In this document: in pieces, positions 5,950-11,653 of the stretch
Position numbering within the stretch: the first letter of the stretch is position 1
How the letters are laid out: the number at the start of each line of letters is the position of its first letter
From: HRBIN23 sp046294495
GTDB lineage: Bacteria; Chloroflexota; Dehalococcoidia; Lucifugimonadales; HRBIN23
Direction: 5' to 3'
Assembly: GCA_046294495.1 (NCBI GenBank)
Contig: JBKBKV010000053.1
Location: 1-12,103, forward strand
DNA: 12,103 nucleotides
Position numbers and translations under genes: made by a program
Notes under the pieces: generated by a model
What the model saw: only the letters and a program-made list of their open reading frames with translations
Databases searched by the model: none
What the model was told of the DNA's origin: nothing

Positions 5950-6873
5950 ATGCTGAAAAGCCTGCGCCAGGTGGCCCTGATAGTGGACAACCTGCCTCAA
6001 GCCCTTACGCTCTACGAAGACATCCTGGGTATGAAACCTTGCCACTCGGAGGCCTTGCCAGAATACGGGCTGGTGAACGCCGTCCTCCCGGCGGGAGAGG
6101 GGACTTTTGTGGAGCTGCTCCAGCCCACCGACCCCACTTCGGCCGGTGCCCGCTTTCTCCAGCGACGGGGCGAGGGCATGTATCTACTCATCTTCACCAC
6201 AGACCAGTATGACACCCTGCTGGCCCATCTAAAGGCGAAAGGGGTGCGCATAACCGAGGAGATCACCCGCCCCGACTACCGCACCTGTTTCATCCACCCC
6301 CTCTCGGTCAACGGCACCTTTATAGAACTGGTGGAGACACCCAAAGGCCCCAACACCTGGCCTGCCGCCGGGCCCGACTGGTATAAGCGCCAATGGATGC
6401 CTCTCACCAAGCGTATCCGTCAGGTGGCGGTGCTGGTGCGCAACCTGGACGACGCCATCCGCCATTGGGGTGATCTCTTCGGGCTGAAGCCAACCAACCG
6501 CTTCACCCTTACCTTTACCGACCTGGAGATCGCCATCCTCCCCTTGCAGGATAGAGAGAGTTTCGTGGAGTTGGCCCAGCCCACCAGCACCGACGGCCCC
6601 GCCGGGCGTTTCATGGCTCGCTTTGGGGAGGGGCCATATCTCCTCATCTACCAGGTGGAGGATGCGGATAGGGTGGAGGGGCACTTGCGGAGTAAAGGTG
6701 TGCGCATCACCACAGCCGCCGAGACGCCCGGCTACGGACGGCAAGGGGCTGGCATCAAGAGCGTGTGGATACATCCGCGCGCTATGCGGGGTGTGTTTAC
6801 CCAACTCTCCCAGAGCCTGCGCCCAGACCACCCTTGGCCACCGGCCGGCGATGCCTGGCTGAGGGGAGGGTAG
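5950..6873 (+). CDS. Tandem two-domain VOC (glyoxalase/epimerase superfamily) protein
   Basis: A 307-residue protein of two vicinal-oxygen-chelate modules. AAGGGGG (5937-5943) precedes the ATG at 5950. Module 1 (about 5-130) starts LRQVALIVDNLPQAL and module 2 (about 156-288) starts IRQVAVLVRNLDDAI; each has a [TS]FVEL strand, a GEG-Y-LLI stretch and an IHP turn. Each is followed by a similar Trp-Pro tail (TWPAAGPDW and PWPPAGDAW), so the duplicated unit includes the tail. VOC enzymes usually bind a metal through His/Gln/Glu. Here the first-strand His is Gln in both modules, and the final Glu is kept in module 1 (FIELVE) but is Gln in module 2 (FTQLSQ). One fused pair can form one complete site. 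Substrate unknown. It converges on the hydroxylase gene with 4 bases between stops. Confidence 0.85.
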   Translation: MLKSLRQVALIVDNLPQALTLYEDILGMKPCHSEALPEYGLVNAVLPAGEGTFVELLQPTDPTSAGARFLQRRGEGMYLLIFTTDQYDTLLAHLKAKGVRITEEITRPDYRTCFIHPLSVNGTFIELVETPKGPNTWPAAGPDWYKRQWMPLTKRIRQVAVLVRNLDDAIRHWGDLFGLKPTNRFTLTFTDLEIAILPLQDRESFVELAQPTSTDGPAGRFMARFGEGPYLLIYQVEDADRVEGHLRSKGVRITTAAETPGYGRQGAGIKSVWIHPRAMRGVFTQLSQSLRPDHPWPPAGDAWLRGG

Positions 6874-6877
6874 GGGG

Positions 6878-9163
6878 CTACTTCTGCACTGGGCCCTTTC
6901 CCTTTTTCTCCTGCAGCGCCCAGAAGACGCGCTCGGGGGACATGGGCAGACGATAGAAGCGCACACCCGTAGCCCGATATAGGGCGTTGGCGATGGCACC
7001 CGCCGGGGGCACAATGGGCGCTTCCCCAACCCCTCGCACTCCGAAGGGGCCGTCGCTGGCGGGCACCTCCACAATCTCGCACTCAATCATAGGCAGGTCC
7101 AGGGCTACTGGCATACGATAGTCCAGCAGGCTGGGGTTGCGCAAAACGCCCTTCTCGTCAAACAGGTATTCCTCGGTTAGCGCCCAGCCGATGCCCTGGG
7201 CAGCCCCTCCCTGCAACTGCCCCTCAATAAGGGTGGGGTTTATAGCCCTTCCCACATCCTGAAAGGTGGTATAACGCAGGATGCGCACCTTGCCTGTATC
7301 AGGGTCCACCTCCACATCGGCGATGTGGAGGGAGAAGACGGGTGCCATCTTCAGCCGACCGTTAGAGCCGAACCCTTGCAATGCACCCCCTCCACGGATA
7401 GAGGCGTAGCATACCTCCTGGAAGGTCTTGGACTTGTCAGGGATGTCGCTGACGAAGAAGCGCCCGTCTTGGTATTCCACCTGCTCTGCCGGCACTCCCA
7501 GGAGAGCCGCCGCCCGTGCCTTCATCTTGCCCAGCAGGTCCTGGCACGCCTGGTAGACGGCGGCAGACATGCTGTAGGTGATGCGGGAGCCCCCGGAGTT
7601 GTCGGTATGGGCTACAGTGTCGGTGTCGCCCACAACGATGCGCACCTGCTCAAAGGGGATGCCCAGGCACTCGGCGGCCATCTGGGCGATACCTGTGCGT
7701 GTGGAGGATAGGTCAACGGAGCCAACGGTTACATTCACCGACCCATCGCCGTTTACGGTGATATGGCAGGAGGAGGTGTTGGTGCCACCGCGCCAGAAAC
7801 CCAGGGCCATGCCCCGTCCACGGTTGGGGCCGTGGAGTGGCTCTGTCCACGCCGGGTGGCGGCGCGCCCGTTCCAGCATGGCCTTCAACCCAATGCGCCC
7901 CCAGGTGAGGCCGTTGGGCATCAGGTCGCCCTCGTCTACCGCGTTGCGCAGGCGGAAGTCTATAGGGTCAAGGCCCAGGGCCTCTGCCACCTCGTCCATG
8001 GTCGCCTCCATAGCGTAGCAGGAGGCTGTGGCCCCTGGAGCCCTGTAGGCGGCCACCCGAGGCTTGTTGGTAACCACATCGTAGCCATCCACCCTCAGGT
8101 GAGGCGTTTTGTATGGCGCCAGGGCGGATAGCACGCCCCCTGCTACCGGCCCCCCTGGAAAGGCACCTGAATCGTAGATAAACTCGGCTTGGATAGCCGA
8201 AATCTGCCCCTCCTTCTTGACCCCCACTTTGATACGGGCCACCATAGGGCTTCCTGGGCCGGTGGCTCGCAGGACCTCCTCCCGTGTCAGCACAATATGC
8301 ACTGGACGCCCCGTCTTCTGGGAGAGGAGGACACAGATAGGCGACACCCGCACATAGATTTTGCCCCCAAAGGCTCCCCCAACCTCGGTGGGGATGACTT
8401 TGATGCTCCCCGCAGGGATGCCCAGAAGAATAGAGAGTTGGGTGCGGTGGGCGAACATGCCCTGGGAGTTGCACCAGACGATGACCTGCCCATCCGGGCG
8501 CACCCACGCCGTCTCCGCCTCTGGCTCCAGATACCCCTGGTGCACCATCTGGGTGTGGAAGGTTCGCTCTACCACCACATCCGCCTCGGCGAAGCCCTTC
8601 TCCACATTCCCCCGCTCCATCTGTAGGTGGAGGGCCACATTGGAGGGGGTGCTGGCTACGCCCCCCAGCGAGCGGGTGAAGAGGTCATGGTGCAAGAGGG
8701 GTGCCCCCTCCCCCATAGCCTTCTCCACATCTAGCACTGGCTCCAGGGGTTCGTAGTCCACTTCTATCAGTTCCAGGGCGTGCTGGGCTATTTCGGGGGT
8801 GGTGGCCGCCACCGCCGCCACCGGGTGCCCGTGGAACAGCACCTTCTCCTTGGCCAGCACCAGTTTGGACAGATAATACATGTCTATCTCCAGTTCCCCC
8901 TGTGGGGCGATGGTGCCCGGCTTGACGGGGGGAATGTCTGCACCCGTTACCACCGCCAGCACCCCAGGAAGGGCGAGGGCACGGGAGGCGTCTATGTGCC
9001 GGATGCGGGCGTGGGCGTAGGGGCTGCGCAGGATTTTCCCGTGGAGCATCCCAGGCAGGCGCACATCCGCTCCGAAGATGGCCCGCCCCGTTACCTTGTC
9101 CAAGGCGTCTACTTTGGGCAGGCGCTGGCCTATTACCCGTGTAGTGGGCTGGATGGCTACCAT
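6878..9163 (-). CDS. Xanthine dehydrogenase/aldehyde oxidase-family molybdopterin-binding large subunit
   Basis: The catalytic subunit of a molybdenum hydroxylase, 761 residues, full length for the family. These enzymes hydroxylate N-heterocycles, purines, aldehydes or CO using a Mo-pterin cofactor. The N-terminal a/b-hammerhead domain (about 10-150) starts IGQRLPKVDALDKVTG. Cofactor motifs are GGAFGGK (262-268), AAYRAPGA (371-378), a GSVDLSSTRTG stretch (481-491) and QGGAAQGIG (651-659). The active-site Glu is E714 in RGVGEAP. The active-site loop is not the AYRCSFR of form I CO dehydrogenase, so CO is unlikely. ATG 9163 is preferred over GTG 9187 because AAGGGGGAGAG stands just upstream. 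The partners that normally carry 2Fe-2S clusters and FAD are not in the window. Divergent from the flavin reductase-like gene. Substrate unknown. Confidence 0.92.
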   Translation of the reverse strand: MVAIQPTTRVIGQRLPKVDALDKVTGRAIFGADVRLPGMLHGKILRSPYAHARIRHIDASRALALPGVLAVVTGADIPPVKPGTIAPQGELEIDMYYLSKLVLAKEKVLFHGHPVAAVAATTPEIAQHALELIEVDYEPLEPVLDVEKAMGEGAPLLHHDLFTRSLGGVASTPSNVALHLQMERGNVEKGFAEADVVVERTFHTQMVHQGYLEPEAETAWVRPDGQVIVWCNSQGMFAHRTQLSILLGIPAGSIKVIPTEVGGAFGGKIYVRVSPICVLLSQKTGRPVHIVLTREEVLRATGPGSPMVARIKVGVKKEGQISAIQAEFIYDSGAFPGGPVAGGVLSALAPYKTPHLRVDGYDVVTNKPRVAAYRAPGATASCYAMEATMDEVAEALGLDPIDFRLRNAVDEGDLMPNGLTWGRIGLKAMLERARRHPAWTEPLHGPNRGRGMALGFWRGGTNTSSCHITVNGDGSVNVTVGSVDLSSTRTGIAQMAAECLGIPFEQVRIVVGDTDTVAHTDNSGGSRITYSMSAAVYQACQDLLGKMKARAAALLGVPAEQVEYQDGRFFVSDIPDKSKTFQEVCYASIRGGGALQGFGSNGRLKMAPVFSLHIADVEVDPDTGKVRILRYTTFQDVGRAINPTLIEGQLQGGAAQGIGWALTEEYLFDEKGVLRNPSLLDYRMPVALDLPMIECEIVEVPASDGPFGVRGVGEAPIVPPAGAIANALYRATGVRFYRLPMSPERVFWALQEKKGKGPVQK

Positions 9164-9198
9164 CTCTCCCCCTTTAGTCCAATGCACTCGGTGCCCTT

Positions 9199-9227
9199 AG
9201 CATACACACCCCTCTGGCTCCCTACAA
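9199..9227 (-). promoter_or_regulatory. Possible promoter of the molybdenum hydroxylase gene
   Basis: On the minus strand TTGTAG (9227-9222), exactly 17 bases and TATGCT (9204-9199) give a reasonable sigma-70 pair. Transcription would start near 9192, about 30 bases before the ATG. It is arranged back to back with the flavin reductase promoter. Confidence 0.45.
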
Positions 9228-9242
9228 GGCGCCACCTGTGGG

Positions 9243-9248
9243 TATAAT
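9243..9248 (+). promoter_or_regulatory. -10 TATAAT of the flavin reductase-like gene
   Basis: A consensus TATAAT lies 28 bases before GTG 9277. No clear -35 is seen at the expected place (about 9220-9225). Because the -10 is here, the in-frame GTG at 9238 would start before the transcript and is unlikely to be used. Confidence 0.5.
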
Positions 9249-9276
9249 GGAAGCAAACATCCCCGGGGAGGGTGGC

Positions 9277-9786
9277 GTGAACGCCGACAAGGAGCTTTTT
9301 CGTCAGGCTTGGGGGAAGTTTCCAACAGGGGTGGCCATCGTGAGCACCCTGGAGGAGGACGGGACGCCCCACGGCATGACGGCCAACTCCATCGCCCCGG
9401 TCTCGCTAGACCCTCTTCTGGTGCTGGTGTGCGTTGGGCACCAGCGCAATACCTATCGCTATGTGCGCCAGCGAGGGCGCTTCGGCCTGAACTTCCTGGC
9501 GGAGGGGCAGCACGAGGCCGCTCTCTACTACGCCAAAGACCCTAAAGAGCGCATAACCCCACCACCTGTTACCTGGCTCGCCACCCCCACCGGCACCCCC
9601 CGCATTGCCCAGGCGGTGGCCTTTATGGACTGCACCGTCGCCGATGCCCACGAAGCGGGCGACCATACTATCTTCATCGCCAGGGTAGAGGCCATAGAGG
9701 TCTCCTCCGACGGGCGGCCCCTCATTTATTACCAGCGCCGCTTCTATGGGATACCACCTCACCCCCTTCATCCCCCTCTCCCCTAG
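9277..9786 (+). CDS. Flavin reductase-like FMN-binding protein
   Basis: A predicted cytosolic flavin-binding split-barrel protein of 169 residues. Family features are FPTGVAIVST (15-24), the flavin-contacting PHGMTANS (31-38), SLDPLLVLVCV (43-53), a FGLNFLAEGQ strand (69-78), GDHTIFIARV (128-137) and a closing YYQRRFYG (151-158). Such proteins reduce FMN or FAD with NAD(P)H, often to supply a monooxygenase, or act as flavin-dependent oxidoreductases themselves. No monooxygenase is next to it. The start is GTG 9277, with GGGGAGGG (9265-9272) 4 bases ahead; GTG 9238 overlaps the promoter. The C-terminal tail HPLHPPLP is encoded by the left arm of the terminator, and the TAG stop lies across the hairpin loop. 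The tail may therefore be recent and not functional. Confidence 0.88.
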   Translation: MNADKELFRQAWGKFPTGVAIVSTLEEDGTPHGMTANSIAPVSLDPLLVLVCVGHQRNTYRYVRQRGRFGLNFLAEGQHEAALYYAKDPKERITPPPVTWLATPTGTPRIAQAVAFMDCTVADAHEAGDHTIFIARVEAIEVSSDGRPLIYYQRRFYGIPPHPLHPPLP

Positions 9787-9805
9787 GGAGAGGGGGATGA
9801 TTTTT
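9768..9805 (+). terminator. Rho-independent terminator containing the flavin reductase stop codon
   Basis: TCATCCCCCTCTCCC (9768-9782) and GGGAGAGGGGGATGA (9786-9800) are perfectly complementary 15-base arms around a 3-base CTA loop. TTTTT follows directly (9801-9805). The TAG stop occupies 9784-9786, so the hairpin starts within the coding region. The long perfect C/G-rich palindrome could also be a copy of a dispersed intergenic repeat that serves as terminator. Confidence 0.8.
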
Positions 9806-9833
9806 GGATCGGGGGCACATCCCCACAAACCCC

Positions 9834-9871
9834 TTGACAGAGGGGGCTCCCCCAGTGGGGGGGTTGATAAT
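9834..9871. repeat. Alternating G and C runs with two competing hairpins
   Basis: G5 (9842-9846), CT, C5 (9849-9853), AGT and G7 (9857-9863) follow in order. The central C-run can pair with either flanking G-run, so two hairpins exclude each other. TTGACA (9834-9839) precedes and GATAAT (9866-9871) follows, but 26 bases apart, too far for an ordinary promoter. It may be part of a dispersed repeat that includes the terminator, or a structured control element. Confidence 0.4.
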
Positions 9872-9892
9872 GACTTGTAGCGGGGCAAGGGC

Positions 9893-9975
9893 CTTTACCG
9901 TTTCTTTACCGACCTTTACCAAATCTTGACCGGGGCTTGTCCAATTCTTCACCAGATCAGCATTGTTTCTTTACC
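9893..9975 (+). promoter_or_regulatory. Phased array of CTTTACC-like heptamers (Pho-box-like operator)
   Basis: Heptamers: CTTTACC 9893, CTTTACC 9904, CTTTACC 9914, CTTGACC 9925, CTTGTCC 9936, CTTCACC 9947, then one skipped or degenerate step and CTTTACC 9969. Spacings are 11, 10, 11, 11, 11 and 22 bases, one helical turn per unit, all on the same strand. Known PhoB/PhoP Pho boxes have this design: 7-base units on an 11-base period, CTGTCAT in E. coli and GTTCACC in Streptomyces. The array therefore looks like a cooperative binding site for an OmpR/PhoB-family response regulator. It lies about 170-255 bases before the first exported-protein gene. No convincing -10 was found right after it. 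Reading the array in the opposite direction would point at the convergent 3' end of the flavin reductase gene, so it most likely serves the genes to the right. Confidence 0.65.
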
Positions 9976-10021
9976 AGCGCCCCCTCTACCCTTGATGGTG
10001 AAAACAGCCCACCATGCAGCC

Positions 10022-10052
10022 AAGGAGGTGAATGGAAAAGAGAGGGCAGTAA
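10022..10052 (+). other. Possible leader mini-ORF (MEKRGQ) with Shine-Dalgarno
   Basis: AAGGAGGTG (10022-10030) is a strong ribosome-binding sequence. It stands 3 bases before ATG 10032, which opens a six-codon frame ending at TAA 10050-10052. The spacing is short. It might be a regulatory leader peptide, or only a ribosome standby site. Confidence 0.25.
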
Positions 10053-10069
10053 CACAAAGGCCTGGTCAA

Positions 10070-10085
10070 GCCCCCAACGGGGGGC
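10070..10085 (+). other. GC-rich hairpin in the leader of the exported-protein operon
   Basis: GCCCCC (10070-10075) and GGGGGC (10080-10085) pair around AACG. No T-run follows, so it is not a standard terminator. With the mini-ORF ahead and the strong ribosome-binding site behind, it could influence translation or stability of the downstream message. Confidence 0.35.
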
Positions 10086-10110
10086 ACCTGAAAAGGAAGC
10101 GACCCAGAAC

Positions 10111-10139
10111 ACCAACACAAACCAACACAAAAAGGAGGT
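10111..10139 (+). promoter_or_regulatory. A-rich tandem repeat and strong ribosome-binding site
   Basis: The decamer ACCAACACAA occurs twice in tandem (10111-10130) and is followed by AAAGGAGGT (10131-10139), 8 bases before ATG 10148. An unstructured A/C-rich leader with a near-perfect Shine-Dalgarno predicts very efficient translation, as expected for an abundant structural or secreted protein. Confidence 0.6.
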
Positions 10140-10147
10140 AAACGCAC

Positions 10148-10585
10148 ATGTTGCACACCATCTTCTCGGCCAAGTTCCTGGCGGTGGTCATGGCCATAGC
10201 CCTTACGGCTACAACGGTAGGTATCTATGCCGCTGGGATCCAAACCACAACCGTCAGGCAGTTGGGCGCTACAGGCGATACTCAGGTGGCAGGGCCTGTC
10301 AGTTCCCTGACAACCGCTTGGACGCTGCAAACTAGCGGTAGCAACGCTGGCAAAATCAGCACTGTAGACCTCTCCTGGACGTGGTCCGCCAGTGTAGGTA
10401 ACGGACCATACACCCTAGATGTCAGGCTCTTTGATAGTTCTACCAGTGGGTGCGGTGGAACCTTAACCTACTTGACGGGCGCAACGACTTCCGTTGCGAC
10501 GACGACTACCTCCGCAAGTGTAAGCGGCAACAACACAGATCCCTCGCTAGTTGACTGCACGCGCATCGCTTTCATCCACCAGTAG
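10148..10585 (+). CDS. Small exported beta-rich protein (family member A)
   Basis: I do not recognise a named family. The protein has 145 residues and a strong Shine-Dalgarno. A hydrophobic signal or anchor (about 8-27) ends in GIYAAG, a possible signal-peptidase site. The mature part starts TTTVRQLGATG and resembles member C (TVSVKRLGGTG) at the same place. The rest alternates hydrophobic and Ser/Thr residues, like a secreted beta-sandwich. Two cysteines (C102, C137) could form a disulphide outside the cell. Composition is Ser/Thr-rich and low in charge. It is the first and best-expressed-looking gene of a four-gene array and lies downstream of the heptamer array. It could be an extracellular fibre, coat or adhesion subunit; no prepilin cleavage motif is evident. 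57 bases separate it from member B, with no terminator seen. Confidence 0.7.
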   Translation: MLHTIFSAKFLAVVMAIALTATTVGIYAAGIQTTTVRQLGATGDTQVAGPVSSLTTAWTLQTSGSNAGKISTVDLSWTWSASVGNGPYTLDVRLFDSSTSGCGGTLTYLTGATTSVATTTTSASVSGNNTDPSLVDCTRIAFIHQ

Positions 10586-10642
10586 GCCTGGGTGGGTTTA
10601 GGGTGCGCCCGTTGTCCGTAGTGTAAGGGTGGAGGCTCGCCC

Positions 10643-11239
10643 ATGCCACAGCATACGCACCAGGTGCTGCCGGGGGTGGTGGCGGGGCGGGCCTTCGCCT
10701 GCCCCCGGTGCGGGGCGCACCTGCGCATCGTCCGTCGGCGGGTGGTGCGCAGGCCCCGGGCAGGGGGGGCGCCGGCTCGCCCGGCCCTCCCTGCCCGGGC
10801 ACCCGCCCCAGCGGGGCGGCGGCTCCCTGGCGGGGGTGTGTGGTGGGGGGCACTGGCCCTCCTGGTGCTGGCCCTGGTGATGGGAGAGGTCTTCGCTGCC
10901 CAGGTTCCTCCTGCCCCCCCAGCGGGGGAGCCGGCACGGGGCATCGCCTATACCGTGGAAAGGAGGGCGGTGGCCTCCTATGTAACAGCCGGGGCAGGGG
11001 CCTCCCTGGCCCTGAACGCCAGCGGGCAGGTTACCGCCGTTACCCTGCGGGGGAAGAAGACCACCGACGGCGTTCTGCGGGCGCAGGTGGCCCTGAAGGA
11101 CAGCAAGGGCAACAACCTGTCTACGGGGAGCGCTGTTTTGCCACCCGACAGCGGGGAGTTTGCCCTGACAGTGGGGCTGGAGCCGGCCACCGTCCCCTAT
11201 AGCCGGGTGGCGGAAGTGGCCGTCGCCTACACGAGGTGA
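10643..11239 (+). CDS. Membrane protein with CPRC half zinc ribbon and an exported beta domain (family member B)
   Basis: A protein of 198 residues from ATG 10643, preceded by GTGGAGG (10628-10634). Three parts are visible. The N-terminal cytoplasmic segment (1-65) has one CPRCG knuckle (20-24) and then an Arg/Pro/Ala-rich linker. A membrane helix spans about 67-85. The extracytoplasmic domain (about 100-198) runs VTAVTLRGKK, an ALKDSKGNNLSTGSAVLPP stretch, then RVAEVAVAYT. This domain matches member D in order and spacing (VTSVTV, RDSSGGVLATGSNTLPG, RIASVEVSFT), so they are paralogues. A single CxxC cannot hold zinc alone; a dimer or partner could complete the site. A start further inside the frame would remove the knuckle. 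The GC-rich linker is compositionally unusual. It is followed by member C after only 3 bases. Confidence 0.6.
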   Translation: MPQHTHQVLPGVVAGRAFACPRCGAHLRIVRRRVVRRPRAGGAPARPALPARAPAPAGRRLPGGGVWWGALALLVLALVMGEVFAAQVPPAPPAGEPARGIAYTVERRAVASYVTAGAGASLALNASGQVTAVTLRGKKTTDGVLRAQVALKDSKGNNLSTGSAVLPPDSGEFALTVGLEPATVPYSRVAEVAVAYTR

Positions 11240-11242
11240 GGG

Positions 11243-11653
11243 ATGAGGGGTATTTTTGTGGCTGTCATCGCCATCCTAATGCTGGCGTCCTCGGGGGTCT
11301 ACGCAGCGGGCATTCCTACCGTCAGCGTCAAGCGCCTAGGGGGCACGGGGTCGCTCAATGTGCTGTCGCCTGTGAACTACACGGTGGAGGCCACCCCCCA
11401 GTCCTTCAACACCTCAAGCCAGGTTACACAGTATAAGGTCAGGTGGTTCCCTACCGCTGGCACTGGTTATTACCTTATTCAGGTAGTCCTGCTGAACGGC
11501 GCTGGCACCCTTTTGGGCAACGGGCAGGTAACACTGAACCTGGGTTCAATAGGAACTTGGCGGGAGGACACCGTGAGTTTGTCCGCGCCCGTCAGCATCG
11601 CCAACATAGCCACGGCAAAGGTCAATATCGTTTTTCGGGGGCCTAACCCATGA
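11243..11653 (+). CDS. Small exported beta-rich protein (family member C)
   Basis: 136 residues from an ATG 3 bases after the member B stop. The GAGGTGAGGG run across that stop acts as ribosome-binding site, so translation is probably coupled. The signal or anchor (1-22) ends GVYAAG, as in member A (GIYAAG). The mature start TVSVKRLGGTGSLNVLSPV parallels A's TTTVRQLGATGDTQVAGPV. The C-terminal half follows the shared layout: VTQYKVRW, VVLLNGAGTLLGNGQVTL, a Gly-Thr-Trp turn (104-106), TVSLSAPV, IATAKVNIVF. No cysteine, no catalytic motif. Function is not recognised; the lack of enzymatic residues suggests a structural exported protein. The stop overlaps the ATG of member D (ATGA). Confidence 0.7.
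   Translation: MRGIFVAVIAILMLASSGVYAAGIPTVSVKRLGGTGSLNVLSPVNYTVEATPQSFNTSSQVTQYKVRWFPTAGTGYYLIQVVLLNGAGTLLGNGQVTLNLGSIGTWREDTVSLSAPVSIANIATAKVNIVFRGPNP

Noticed and set aside
6229..7086. Long minus-strand open frame across the 3' ends of the VOC and hydroxylase genes
   Set aside because: It opposes two well-supported genes and shows no domain pattern.
9238..9276. GTG 9238 as start of the flavin reductase gene
   Set aside because: The frame would include the TATAAT at 9243-9248. The GTG at 9277 has a good Shine-Dalgarno and begins at the family's usual N-terminus.
9834..9871. TTGACA and GATAAT as a normal promoter
   Set aside because: The spacer is 26 bases, well beyond the usual 16-19, and is filled with G and C runs.
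9893..9990. The regularly spaced repeats as a CRISPR array
   Set aside because: Units are 7 bases on an 11-base period with no 20-50-base repeats or spacers and no cas genes. The design fits a regulator-binding array. CTCTACC at 9984 is out of phase (15 bases) and was not counted.
9995..10141. A 48-residue basic peptide (Lys/Arg-rich end) encoded from ATG 9995
   Set aside because: No Shine-Dalgarno, and the frame crosses the hairpin, the A/C tandem repeat and the ribosome-binding site of gene A. The basic end comes from the A-rich leader.
10468..10944. Minus-strand Pro/Arg/Gly-rich frame opposite genes A and B
   Set aside because: Low-complexity translation typical of the shadow of a GC-rich region. 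No start signal or recognisable domain.
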